Of a DNA stretch of 64,000 bases, positions 33,800-42,285 are shown one piece after another (positions within the stretch are counted from its first letter, which is position 1; each line of letters begins with the position of its first letter). The stretch lies in the NCBI GenBank assembly GCA_965602225.1, contig CBFCYE010000011.1, positions 26,276-90,275 of the forward strand, in the 5' to 3' direction. The notes under the pieces were generated by a model. That model worked only from the letters and a program-made list of their open reading frames with translations. It was not told the DNA's origin and ran no database searches. This DNA comes from Tenderia sp965602225 (GTDB taxonomy: Bacteria > Pseudomonadota > Gammaproteobacteria > Tenderiales > Tenderiaceae). Made by a program: the position numbers and the translations under genes.

Positions 33800-34879
33800 A
33801 TGCAGAAGAAACTAATTGCGCTGGCAGTGGCTGGCATTATGGCGGCACCGATGGCAGCTCAGGCTGCGGCGAGTGCTGAGGTTTACGGTAAGGTGCGTGT
33901 TTCAGCGGCATTTGTTGGTAATGATGATCCGAGTGCTAATAATGAAGATAGCAAGCTGAGTGTGACCAGTCATGACTCGCGCTTTGGTGTCAAAGGTTCT
34001 GCTGATCTGGATAATGGTATGAAGGCTGTTTATCAGCTGGAGACTGAAGTTGATTTTGATGATGACAATAATGGTCTGTTTGACAGCATGCGTAACACTT
34101 ATGTAGGTCTGGCGGGTGATTTTGGTACAGTGGTGATGGGGCGTCATGACACTCCATACAAAATATCTCGCGGTAAGCTGGACGTCTTTGGAGACACCCA
34201 TGGTGACTACAATGCCATTATGGGCGATACCCACGATGCGCGTGCAGACAACGTAATTGCCTACATTTCACCGGCTATGGGTGGCGTTACTATCGCCGCA
34301 GCCTTGGTAACTGATTTGGCTGACGATAACTTGGGTGATACAACTAACTCTACTGCCATTGGTGGTACCACTCGTGAGCAGCAGGGTATCAGTATTGCCG
34401 GTATGTATTCGGATGGCCCGTTGTACGCAGCTCTTGCTTTCCAGAGTCTGGGTGAAACAGGTGTTCAGAACGGTACCAAGTATGATGATGCTGAAGCCAC
34501 CAAGCTGACTTTGGGTTATATGGTTGGTACAACTAACCTGATGTTTGCCTATGAGAATGATGACCTGGGTGGTAGTAACAATGATCAGGATCGTTTGCAC
34601 TTCAGTGTCGATCACGGCATGGGTAATGGCACAAGCCTGCAGTTTGCCTACGGTATGGCGGATGATCGTGGTAATAACACCAATACTGGTGCGACCCAGT
34701 TTGCGCTGGGTGTAACTCAGGAAATGGGTGGTTCTGTTGAAATGTATGCGCTTTACACTGCGCTGGACAATGACCAGAGCGCCGGTTTTAATCTGGTTGA
34801 GGTGGGTTCTGCTGGAGCGACAGAGGCAAGTGCTAGTGCGCTTGCGGTTGGTGTCAACATGAAGTTTTCATCCATGTAA
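33800..34879 (+). CDS. General porin (Gram-negative porin family)
   Basis: ATG 33800 follows TTGGAG and opens a signal peptide (MQKKLIALAVAGIMAAPMAA, cut near AQAAAS). The 359-residue product has the alternating strands of a 16-strand trimeric porin: SAEVYGKVRVSAAFVG at the first strand, SRFGVKGSADLDNGMKAVYQ, the constriction loop region DTPYKISRGKLDVFGDTHGDY, and several DDRG/DNDQS loops. The mature protein is rich in Asp, which suggests cation selectivity. The 240 bases upstream are AT-rich and probably hold its promoter. It is followed by a strong terminator. Confidence 0.88.
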   Translation: MQKKLIALAVAGIMAAPMAAQAAASAEVYGKVRVSAAFVGNDDPSANNEDSKLSVTSHDSRFGVKGSADLDNGMKAVYQLETEVDFDDDNNGLFDSMRNTYVGLAGDFGTVVMGRHDTPYKISRGKLDVFGDTHGDYNAIMGDTHDARADNVIAYISPAMGGVTIAAALVTDLADDNLGDTTNSTAIGGTTREQQGISIAGMYSDGPLYAALAFQSLGETGVQNGTKYDDAEATKLTLGYMVGTTNLMFAYENDDLGGSNNDQDRLHFSVDHGMGNGTSLQFAYGMADDRGNNTNTGATQFALGVTQEMGGSVEMYALYTALDNDQSAGFNLVEVGSAGATEASASALAVGVNMKFSSM

Positions 34880-34913
34880 AAAATCTGTTAAGCTTTAACG
34901 GCTAATGCAGGAA

Positions 34914-34944
34914 GCGGGCGCCCTAGGGCGCCCGTTTTGTTTTA
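34914..34944 (+). terminator. Porin terminator
   Basis: A perfect 20-base palindrome CGGGCGCCCTAGGGCGCCCG (34915-34934) is followed by TTTTGTTTT. Confidence 0.9.
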
Positions 34945-35035
34945 AACCAAAAATTCCTTATGGAAACAGTGTCTTGTTTGACAGTTTTGGCGCTGACATG
35001 TTAGAAAACGCCTTGGTTGGCGGAGACATGCATTA

Positions 35036-35845
35036 ATGAAATGCAATAGATTTTTCCTGTTTGGGGCTGTGTTGTCGCTGTTTGCGGCGACTGTTCAGGC
35101 GGGAGTATTCAATACCAAGCATAATTTAGGCAGTACCGGTCTCAATGCGGCCAGTACCTTTAGTGGTACGCGCGAGATTTGTGTTTTCTGCCATACCCCG
35201 CATGGCGGCGACGGCCAGGCGGCGGCACCTATCTGGAATCGTAATCTCGATCCAAGCGGCTTTGCTACATATGACCAAATGGGAACAACCACGCTGGATG
35301 CGGGTGTTGAGCCGGTTGGTTCGGTTTCTTTGGCCTGTCTTTCTTGTCACGACGGTACTCAGGCGATGGATGCTGTCCTGAATGAATCTGGTTCAGGCCG
35401 TGATGTGCCGGGCTTTTCTCGTGGTTTATGGGTTGGCCAGGCGGCAATGGTTGAAGGTCGAATTGGTGGCCCGGACGTGGTGACCAATCTAGGCAAGGAT
35501 TTGACCAATGATCACCCGGTCGGGGTGCAGTATTCGGGTGGCGGCTATTCCTTGTCGAATCCAGCCGGCCCTGGTTACGATAAAGATTTTAATCCTGCTT
35601 TGTCTGAGATTTTGGGTGCCAGCCGGGTCTGGTGGGTAAATACGCCGGGCGGAACGGCTGGGTTTGAGAAGTCGGATATGAAGCTTTATACCCGCGTAGG
35701 TAGCAGTGAGGGGGCATATATTGGTGAGCAGCAGCCCTATGTGGAATGTGCTTCATGTCATGATCCGCATGTTGACTACAATCCAACCTTTTTACGTATT
35801 GACCCTATTGGCAGTCAGGTTTGTTTAGCCTGCCATAACAAGTAG
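35036..35845 (+). CDS. Tetrahaem cytochrome c, first gene of the electron-conduit cluster
   Basis: The 269-residue exported protein (signal cut near VQAGVF) has four haem motifs: CVFCH, CLSCH, CASCH and CLACH. Distinct segments NTKHNLG, CHTPHGGDGQAAAPIWNRNL and DLTNDHPVG recur in the N-terminal part of the 11-haem protein at 44622, so the two are homologous over about 250 residues. It is probably a periplasmic or barrel-embedded electron carrier. A parvulin gene follows 2 bases later and an outer-membrane barrel comes next, the set-up of porin-cytochrome conduits. Exact partner order is inferred. Confidence 0.82.
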   Translation: MKCNRFFLFGAVLSLFAATVQAGVFNTKHNLGSTGLNAASTFSGTREICVFCHTPHGGDGQAAAPIWNRNLDPSGFATYDQMGTTTLDAGVEPVGSVSLACLSCHDGTQAMDAVLNESGSGRDVPGFSRGLWVGQAAMVEGRIGGPDVVTNLGKDLTNDHPVGVQYSGGGYSLSNPAGPGYDKDFNPALSEILGASRVWWVNTPGGTAGFEKSDMKLYTRVGSSEGAYIGEQQPYVECASCHDPHVDYNPTFLRIDPIGSQVCLACHNK

Positions 35846-35847
35846 GA

Positions 35848-36840
35848 ATGGGCTTGGTGGTATTCCGACCTGCGTTTGTTGGTTTGTGTTTGTTGTTGGC
35901 TTCGGCTGTGTGGGCGGACGATTCTATTTTTGCGCGTGTTAATGGGTTGCTGTTGACTCAGGCCGAAGTGGATACGGCGGTTTATATGACCGCGAGGCAG
36001 CGTTTTTTTCACGGCCGTATGGATGATGTGCGTGAGCAGGAGTTGCGGCGTGAGGTGGTTGCCAGCCTCGTCGATAGATTGTTGTTGATCAAGGCGGCTC
36101 GAGCACGCGCGATTGTCGTGGATAAGTTGGCAAAGCAGCAGCTGTATAAGCAAATGCTGCTCAGGTATGATGTGACTACGCTGCCTCAAGATCATCGTCA
36201 GAAAATTGAAGCTGAGTTGCTACAGCGCGCAGAAGAGCAGGTTTTGTTGCAGCAGTTGGCGCTTGAGGTTAAGGCGGTTGCCGTGCCACAAGAGCCTGAG
36301 CTGCAGCGATTTTATCAGCAGAATATTGAAAAGTTTACCACTCCGCCAAAGTTGCGGCTTTCTGTGATTTTGCTCAAGGTTGCGCCATCAGCGCCAAGTC
36401 AGGCCTGGCAGGCAGCCGGGCATGAAGCGAAGCGGTTAAGGCAAAAGATTATTGCGGGTACTAGTTTCGCAAAGTTGGCGAGTATGCATTCTGGCGACAC
36501 TTCGGCTGAAGAAGGCGGCGATTTGGGTGTGGTGCATCAGGGTATGTTGTCTCCTGAGGCTCAAGTGGTAGTCGATATTTTGGCTGAGGGGCAGATCTCT
36601 GAGCCTGTGATTTTGTTGCAAGGTGTGGCGTTGTTTAGGCTGGAAGAGCGTCAGGCGTCTAAGCTTAATAAGTTGGCGCAAGTTCGGGAGCGGGCGTTAG
36701 GTTTGTATCAGCGCGAGCAGGCGGGAAAATATTGGCAGGATTTTCTGATGTCGCTGCGGTCTGAGGCGGAGATTGAGATGGTTGATGGTGAGATAGCTGT
36801 TGAGATGATTTGGGCGCAAGGGGCTGCTGTTGTCCAATAA
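35848..36840 (+). CDS. Parvulin-type peptidyl-prolyl isomerase (PpiC/SurA-like)
   Basis: The 330-residue protein has a signal sequence (ending SAVWADD), a SurA-N-like helical part (RVNGLLLTQAEVDTAV to about residue 150) and a parvulin domain (about residues 165-265) with LRLSVILLKV, FAKLASMHSGDTSAEEGGDL and GMLSPEAQ. Such isomerases help fold outer-membrane barrels or cytochromes in the periplasm. Its place directly before the barrel gene, 24 bases apart, suggests a dedicated folding factor for that barrel or its haem-bearing plug. Confidence 0.82.
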   Translation: MGLVVFRPAFVGLCLLLASAVWADDSIFARVNGLLLTQAEVDTAVYMTARQRFFHGRMDDVREQELRREVVASLVDRLLLIKAARARAIVVDKLAKQQLYKQMLLRYDVTTLPQDHRQKIEAELLQRAEEQVLLQQLALEVKAVAVPQEPELQRFYQQNIEKFTTPPKLRLSVILLKVAPSAPSQAWQAAGHEAKRLRQKIIAGTSFAKLASMHSGDTSAEEGGDLGVVHQGMLSPEAQVVVDILAEGQISEPVILLQGVALFRLEERQASKLNKLAQVRERALGLYQREQAGKYWQDFLMSLRSEAEIEMVDGEIAVEMIWAQGAAVVQ

Positions 36841-36864
36841 TAAACAATGCGGAGTGGCTAAGTA

Positions 36865-38700
36865 GTGCAGAAAGCAATCCGCAAAAAGCTGGTTGTTCAA
36901 ACGCTGTTGCTGTCTTGTGGGTTGGTGCCGCTTGGGGTGGCGCAAGCCGCTACAGCTTCTTTTATGGGGCCGCTAGAGACATCTGGTTTTTTAGGCTACT
37001 ACTACCGTTCGTACGCAGAAGAGACTGGCGCAGAAAACGTAAGTCATCAGTTGGGCGGGACGGTTAATACCTCTACTTACTTTGGCGAGCCCTGGTTGGC
37101 GATAGCCAATCTCTCCTTGAGTTTGACCCAGGACTCGTCCGAGTCGACGGGGGCTGTTTCGCAGTCCGCAGTTGATTCGCAGTTGATTACCGGTGATTTC
37201 GGTTTGAATCTGTTGCCACAAAGTAAGACGCCTTTTAGTTTGAATATGCAAACCACTGATAGTCGGGTCGATACCGTAGAGTCGGGTTTGACACCGATCA
37301 CCTTTGTTGGTGAAGAGTATTCCAGTATGTATCTTGGTTTGCGGCAGAGCTATATGACGGATCATGGCGGCCGGTATCGACTTAATTATGATTATCGCAA
37401 TTGGGAGTCATCTAGTAGTGGTGAGTATGATGATGAGACCTTTGGTCTTGAGGCAGACTTGCGTAAGCCGCAGCATCACCTGCTGGCTCGGGGTTCTATG
37501 CAGACAAATGAGCATTCGGCCTCATCACGGGTTAATGACAGCTTGGTGTTGGATTTAAGCCATTTTTATTACCCGGTGCGAAACTTTCGCCTTGATAGCA
37601 AGGTTAGCTATTACGACTATGAGCGTTCATTTTTGGACCCTTTGGCGGCGGATAAGCGCCTTTCAAGTCTGGATATGACGCAGGTGACGAGTAATGCCTT
37701 TTGGCGGCCAGCAGATTATCCCTTGAGTTTTACTGCAGGCGTCAGGGTTTACTCTATGGCGGGAAGTGAGAGCAATGTTTCGGGTGCTGATGTTTCAAAT
37801 TTGGCGCTGAATTCGGGCCTGTTTTATCAAGTCAGTCAGAATTTGCGTTTGGACGCGAGTTTTTCGTCATTGTATGGCGAGATTGGTGGGGTGCAGGATG
37901 ATGCTCATCGTCAGGCTGGCGGTTTGTTGTATCAGACTGACCTGGAAGAAGTGCTTGGTTTTATGTATCAAGCCTATCTGGATGGCGATTTTGTTCATAA
38001 TGTTGATGTTATCGACGACAAAAATAGTTGGTCGTTTTCGCTTGGGCATGGCCTTGGTCGGTCCTGGTGGCCTTCGGAGCGCACCTCGACTACGTCGTTG
38101 CGTCTCAATTTTAATCAGGCATTAGGTTATTCGGGTGTGACGGGTGAGGTGCTTACATCGAGCTCTTTGCTACGTATAGATCACTCTGTTTCTCTGGCGT
38201 TTAATCAGCGAGCCTGGGGTGGTAATAGTCTGGCGCAGCTGACCTTGTCTGACTCAAGGGATTCGACCTCTGAAGAAAAGACTGCGATAGCAACAAAAAG
38301 AAATTTTGAACAGCAAATGATTAATTTGCAGTTGAGTCGTGATCAGGATTTAGGTCGCAGGAGTTCTATTACGGGTGATATTACGGTACAGTACGTCCGG
38401 GTGAGGGATGAGGCAACTGTTGGGGCCGCAGCTGCCGTTGTTGATGAGAACGATACAACAACATCAACAGGGCGGATAATATTTCAACATTATCAGATGC
38501 TTGGTGTGCGCAAGCTGCAGTATGCATCTGATTATGCCGTGTCCAATACCTCTACTGAGGGAGCGATTGATAGGCTGGATTGGGAGAATCGCTTGTCTTA
38601 TTCGATAGGTAAACTGGATACCAGTATAAGTTATCGTTTGACTGAGACTGACAGTCGCAATTATGATTTGCTATACTTCCGCCTCATGCGCCGTTTCTGA
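36865..38700 (+). CDS. Outer-membrane beta-barrel, candidate porin of a porin-cytochrome conduit
   Basis: GTG 36865, with GGAG ten bases upstream, opens a signal peptide (ending GVAQAAT). The 611-residue protein is a series of amphipathic strands with Tyr/Trp girdles (for example GRYRLNYDYRNWESS and FRLDSKVSYYDYERSF) and ends LLYFRLMRRF, a barrel-type C-terminus. It does not look like a general porin. Its size fits 20 or more strands, like the barrels that sheath multihaem cytochromes (MtrB, OmbB or ExtD type). It lies between a cytochrome gene pair and further cytochromes, which supports that role. No obvious CXXC motif near the N-terminus, unlike MtrB. Confidence 0.72.
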   Translation: MQKAIRKKLVVQTLLLSCGLVPLGVAQAATASFMGPLETSGFLGYYYRSYAEETGAENVSHQLGGTVNTSTYFGEPWLAIANLSLSLTQDSSESTGAVSQSAVDSQLITGDFGLNLLPQSKTPFSLNMQTTDSRVDTVESGLTPITFVGEEYSSMYLGLRQSYMTDHGGRYRLNYDYRNWESSSSGEYDDETFGLEADLRKPQHHLLARGSMQTNEHSASSRVNDSLVLDLSHFYYPVRNFRLDSKVSYYDYERSFLDPLAADKRLSSLDMTQVTSNAFWRPADYPLSFTAGVRVYSMAGSESNVSGADVSNLALNSGLFYQVSQNLRLDASFSSLYGEIGGVQDDAHRQAGGLLYQTDLEEVLGFMYQAYLDGDFVHNVDVIDDKNSWSFSLGHGLGRSWWPSERTSTTSLRLNFNQALGYSGVTGEVLTSSSLLRIDHSVSLAFNQRAWGGNSLAQLTLSDSRDSTSEEKTAIATKRNFEQQMINLQLSRDQDLGRRSSITGDITVQYVRVRDEATVGAAAAVVDENDTTTSTGRIIFQHYQMLGVRKLQYASDYAVSNTSTEGAIDRLDWENRLSYSIGKLDTSISYRLTETDSRNYDLLYFRLMRRF

Positions 38701-38767
38701 TGCGTGGGTTTGGGTTTAAAACAATAATATTTAAGATTTTTTTTCATTTTTGAGGAGAGCTTTCGCT

Positions 38768-39193
38768 ATGTCACGTGTGACCAAGCATAGTAAATGGAGA
38801 TATGTCCTGCTCGGAGCAATTACGTGGTTAGCCGCGTTTTCATTGCCCCAGACAGCGCATGCAGAGTACGCCGATGTTGTAATTAATAACTACGCTGATG
38901 CGGCGGGTATCCGTCCAGTAGTGTTTCCACACTGGTTCCACCGTATACGTTTCCGCTGTAAGGTTTGTCATGCTGACCTTGGCTTCCAGTTCAAAGCTGG
39001 TGGTAACAAGATCACTATGGCAAAGATCATTGACGGTAAGTTCTGTGGTGCATGTCACAATGGTGAAATTGCTTGGTCTGTTGAGAACTGTGCCATGTGT
39101 CACTCGGCCATTCCAGGCACTCCGACTCATTTCCACGGTAGTACGGTTCAGCGCCTGATTGCGCCAGCCTACAAACCTGTTGAAAATAAATAA
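38768..39193 (+). CDS. Trihaem c7-type cytochrome, short form
   Basis: ATG 38768 follows GAGGAG, so earlier starts are discarded. The 141-residue protein has a signal peptide (ending QTAHAEY) and three haem motifs, CKVCH, CGACH and CAMCH. They are arranged with KAGGNKITMAKIIDGKFCGACH, the pattern of the c7 trihaem (nanowire-type) domain. It lacks the extra N-terminal module of its three relatives in this window. Probably a soluble periplasmic shuttle. Confidence 0.85.
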   Translation: MSRVTKHSKWRYVLLGAITWLAAFSLPQTAHAEYADVVINNYADAAGIRPVVFPHWFHRIRFRCKVCHADLGFQFKAGGNKITMAKIIDGKFCGACHNGEIAWSVENCAMCHSAIPGTPTHFHGSTVQRLIAPAYKPVENK

Positions 39194-39208
39194 GGGGAGA
39201 CTGAGAAT

Positions 39209-39946
39209 ATGAAGTTACGTAGCAAAAGTGTATTCCTAGGTTTCGCCCTGTCGCTGGCAATTTCCGGTCCTGCATGTTCGCAAGGCTTTGTTGAAATTCA
39301 TGCGGGTGGTGTTGAAGATATGTCTCTGGACTATGCGCCAGAGTACAACCCAGTTAATGAGGTGGCAGCACCCGTTGACGAAGTTATCCGTGTTGCCCAG
39401 GTTGGTGGTGCGAATGTCTTTAACCGTAACCTGAAGAAACAAAAGATGAAGAATCCTCCTCCTCCAGAGGATGGTATTCATGATACCGAAAACGAAGGTA
39501 CGTTCGTGTTGCAGCCGCCGCTAGAGGCTTTTGGCGGTCTGCCACCAAGTGATTTCGGTAACTATGTTGACTGGGTGAAAGCCGTAGATGAGAAGAAACT
39601 GTCTCCTCGCTGGGATCGTGTTGATTCTTCAGAAGAACCTTTCGTGATGGATATGGACATCGTTCGTGAAGTTAAGGCTTCTGTACCTGATGTAGTATTT
39701 CCTCATCGTCAGCATACTGAGTGGTTGGCTTGTTCTAACTGTCATCCTGCGATCTTTATCCCTCAGAAAGGGGCTAACCAGATCAATATGTCAGCAATCT
39801 TGTTGGGTCAAAAGTGTGGTGTATGTCATGGTAAGGTGTCGTTCCCAATTACTACCAAGTCATGTAAGAAGTGTCACTCTAAGCCTAAGCCCGCTGATTG
39901 GCAGCCGCCTTTGAGTGAAGCTACTCTAAAGAATCCATGGAGATAA
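39209..39946 (+). CDS. Trihaem c7-type cytochrome with N-terminal module, copy A
   Basis: The 245-residue protein has three haem motifs, CSNCH, CGVCH and CKKCH. The C-terminal c7 domain includes FPHRQHTEWLACSNCHPAIF. Before it lies a module also found in the genes at 41689 and 55001: EDGIHDTENEGTF, then LEAFGGLPP, YVDWVKAVDEKKLSPRWD. The signal peptide ends near GPACSQG, where Cys23 could carry lipid, although the lipobox is imperfect. Ribosome site AGGGGAGA. It lies 15 bases after the short trihaem gene. Confidence 0.85.
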   Translation: MKLRSKSVFLGFALSLAISGPACSQGFVEIHAGGVEDMSLDYAPEYNPVNEVAAPVDEVIRVAQVGGANVFNRNLKKQKMKNPPPPEDGIHDTENEGTFVLQPPLEAFGGLPPSDFGNYVDWVKAVDEKKLSPRWDRVDSSEEPFVMDMDIVREVKASVPDVVFPHRQHTEWLACSNCHPAIFIPQKGANQINMSAILLGQKCGVCHGKVSFPITTKSCKKCHSKPKPADWQPPLSEATLKNPWR

Positions 39947-39990
39947 CCGTTATCTTCTAGTGATTCTGTCTCACTAGCAAATGATGAGAT

Positions 39991-40018
39991 GGCCGCCTTA
40001 AGGGCGGCCTTCTCTGTC
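39991..40018 (+). terminator. Hairpin between cytochrome genes, possible partial terminator
   Basis: GGCCGCC pairs with GGCGGCC around TTAAG and is followed by TTCTCTGTCT, a weak T-tract. Placed 45 bases after a stop inside the conduit cluster, it may reduce read-through into the copper-lipoprotein gene. Confidence 0.55.
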
Positions 40019-40097
40019 TAGTAAGGAAGAAATCGGGCTGACATCAAATATGGATGAGTCAGCGGTAAGTCGTAAGAATTTACTGTCGAGGGTGACG

Positions 40098-41579
40098 ATG
40101 ATGAAACCAAAGTATACTATTCTGTCAGTGGCAATTGCCGCTGTGTTGGCAGGTTGTGGCGGTACAACCGCTGAGAAAAAAGCAGAACCAGCGCCTGAGG
40201 CGACGGTTGGCACGGCAGTAGCCGAAGTGAGGGCTGTTGAGAGTTCAATGCCGCAAGTTGCGCCGCAGCCAAAGCCGGCTCCTGTTGTCGCTGTTGTGCA
40301 GCCTGCCCCAGTAGTGGCGGCAGCTACACCAAAGCGCAAATTAAATATTCCTACAGATCCTAATACGTTTCTGGTAACAGCATCACCAAAGACAAATGAA
40401 CATCCTTCTTTTGGTCAGGGGCAGAATTCCGGTTTTGATGTCAACGGCGAGCCTGGCAAGGAAGTTGTTGTAACGCGCGGTGAAAAATATAAGTTTATCG
40501 TCGATACGGGTGTTCAACATGATTTCTATTTCACTACCAACCGGGTCGGTTGGGGATCTGGAACCTATACCGATGGTGTTGAAGGGCAGTTCATCTACAA
40601 GGGTGATGTGACTTTTGAGCCATCTAAAACCACACCTGATCTTCTTTATTATCAGTGTCGTAACCATAAACATATGGGTGGAAAGGTTTATGTCCTGGAT
40701 AAGGGTGAAGATTTAGCCAAGGTTAAGGCTGCCATAGCGAGTAGCGTTGGCGCATCGAAGGCTAAGTCAGGTCGTGCAGCTGCGGTTGTAACTGCTGGCG
40801 CAGTTAAGCAGAAGCTAGGTTATGCGCAAATGGTGATTGGTTCAGGAAGCGCCAAGCGCATCGAGAATAGCGGCGATAAGCAAGCAATTGGTATGCTGAC
40901 GAATGCCCGGGGTCAGATTGAAGCGGCCAAGGCATCACTTACTGGTGGCCAACTTGAGCAGGCAATGACCCAGGTCAATGATGGCTTGCGTCTAATGACG
41001 GCTGCGTCAAGGCAAATCACCACAGAAAGTGAAATGGCTGGCGTGAATCACAAGGCTCAGTTTGAAGAGTTGACTAATTCGCTGAAGACTTATGAGGGCT
41101 CATACAAGAAAAACTCTGAGCGTGCTGCGAAGATGAAGCAGCCCGTCAAGGCGAAGCTTGATTCGGTTGAATACGAACGTTTGGTGGCTGAAGGTAAATC
41201 GTTGGCGGCTAAGGGGGATCATTTTGCGGCAAATAAATCCCTGAAGAAGGCTCAGTCTATGATTACGTCAGTCTTGACCAGCATGCTTCATGCCCAAACT
41301 GTGACATACGATAAGAAGTTTGAGACGCTGGAAGAAGAGTATGAGTATGAGTTGGCTCGTTATGAAAACTATGAAGAGTTAATTCCTTTGGCTGTTGAGC
41401 AAAAACAGCCGTCGCAACGTGCGCTGGAACTGATTGATAGCTTTGTTCAGAAAGCTGCAAAAATCAGGGAAGAGGGCCGGGGAGTTGCCGCCAAGGGTGA
41501 CCATAAAATGGCAATCATGGCTATTCAGGCAGCGACCTCCAATCTGCAGCGTGCGCTACGTATGGCGGGAGTCAACTAA
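40098..41579 (+). CDS. Lipoprotein with cupredoxin-like domain and helical C-terminal region
   Basis: The start at 40098 is chosen because GAGGG precedes it and it opens a lipoprotein signal with Cys20 (AAVLAGC). Residues 28-80 are a Pro/Ala linker. A cupredoxin-like domain (about 85-200) contains His141 in DTGVQHDFYF and the cluster YYQCRNHKHMGGKVYVL with Cys187, His190 and Met193, the ligand set of a type-1 blue copper site (His, Cys, His, Met). The last 290 residues are long charged helices with two KGDH repeats (AAKGDHFAANKSLKKA and AAKGDHKMAIMAI). It is placed among cytochromes, so a single-electron copper carrier anchored to the outer membrane is plausible. No exact named family was recognised. 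Confidence 0.72.
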   Translation: MMKPKYTILSVAIAAVLAGCGGTTAEKKAEPAPEATVGTAVAEVRAVESSMPQVAPQPKPAPVVAVVQPAPVVAAATPKRKLNIPTDPNTFLVTASPKTNEHPSFGQGQNSGFDVNGEPGKEVVVTRGEKYKFIVDTGVQHDFYFTTNRVGWGSGTYTDGVEGQFIYKGDVTFEPSKTTPDLLYYQCRNHKHMGGKVYVLDKGEDLAKVKAAIASSVGASKAKSGRAAAVVTAGAVKQKLGYAQMVIGSGSAKRIENSGDKQAIGMLTNARGQIEAAKASLTGGQLEQAMTQVNDGLRLMTAASRQITTESEMAGVNHKAQFEELTNSLKTYEGSYKKNSERAAKMKQPVKAKLDSVEYERLVAEGKSLAAKGDHFAANKSLKKAQSMITSVLTSMLHAQTVTYDKKFETLEEEYEYELARYENYEELIPLAVEQKQPSQRALELIDSFVQKAAKIREEGRGVAAKGDHKMAIMAIQAATSNLQRALRMAGVN

Positions 41580-41622
41580 TCTCGCCTAATAGCGCATTAC
41601 TATTGCTTTGTGTATAGTGCAT

Positions 41623-41659
41623 ACTGGCTGCCGCCTTAATCAGCGGTGGTCAGTTTTTG
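41623..41659 (+). terminator. Hairpin terminator after the copper lipoprotein gene
   Basis: ACTGGCTGCCGC pairs with GCGGTGGTCAGT (three G-T pairs) and is followed by TTTTGTTT. Confidence 0.6.
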
Positions 41660-41688
41660 TTTGCTGAGTTGGTGTAGAAACTGTAATC

Positions 41689-42285
41689 ATGTTGCGTATC
41701 AAACGACATAAAATGTTACTTCTAGGGCTGATAGGGCTACTTGCCGGAATGCTTGTGCCTAGCATTGCGTATGTACAAGAAGAATTTGACGGTGACTTCT
41801 GGAATAGAGGGGAGCACTTTCAGCTTGATAGCAAGGTTGTGCCTGTGTATGAAGATGGTATTCATGACCCAAGCAATGACGCAGTAAAAGTGTTGCAAGA
41901 ACCTGTTGAAGCGATGGAGACTTTTCCTCGTGATAACTCCGGTGTGATTGACTGGGTTAAGACGCTGGATCAAGGCATGATTGGGCCGCGTAAAGGTTTG
42001 TACGGTGACGAAGAAATGCACGCAGTAGATTTCGATGTTATCTTCAAAAATACAGGCTCGATGCCATTTGTGCGCTATCCGCATCGTCAGCATACAGAGT
42101 GGCTGACATGCAAAAACTGCCACCCCAAGATTTTCCTACCGCAGAAGGGTGGTAACCCGGTGACTATGTCAGGGATCATGCAGGGTAAGTTTTGTGGTAT
42201 CTGTCATGGTAAAGTTGCCTTTCCCCCAACCAAGAATTGCGGACGATGCCATTCAGTCTCTCGCGACACAGTCGGCTTAAGATAG
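41689..42285 (+). CDS. Trihaem c7-type cytochrome with N-terminal module, copy B
   Basis: The 198-residue protein has one N-terminal hydrophobic helix (MLLLGLIGLLAGMLVPSIA), which may stay as an anchor. The shared module follows: EDGIHDPSNDAVKVLQEPVEAM, cut here to its first part, then IDWVKTLDQGMIGPRKG. Its c7 domain has CKNCH, CGICH and CGRCH. It is closer to the distant copy at 55001 than to copy A. Its 3' end overlaps the next gene by 40 bases, suggesting translational coupling. Confidence 0.85.
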   Translation: MLRIKRHKMLLLGLIGLLAGMLVPSIAYVQEEFDGDFWNRGEHFQLDSKVVPVYEDGIHDPSNDAVKVLQEPVEAMETFPRDNSGVIDWVKTLDQGMIGPRKGLYGDEEMHAVDFDVIFKNTGSMPFVRYPHRQHTEWLTCKNCHPKIFLPQKGGNPVTMSGIMQGKFCGICHGKVAFPPTKNCGRCHSVSRDTVGLR

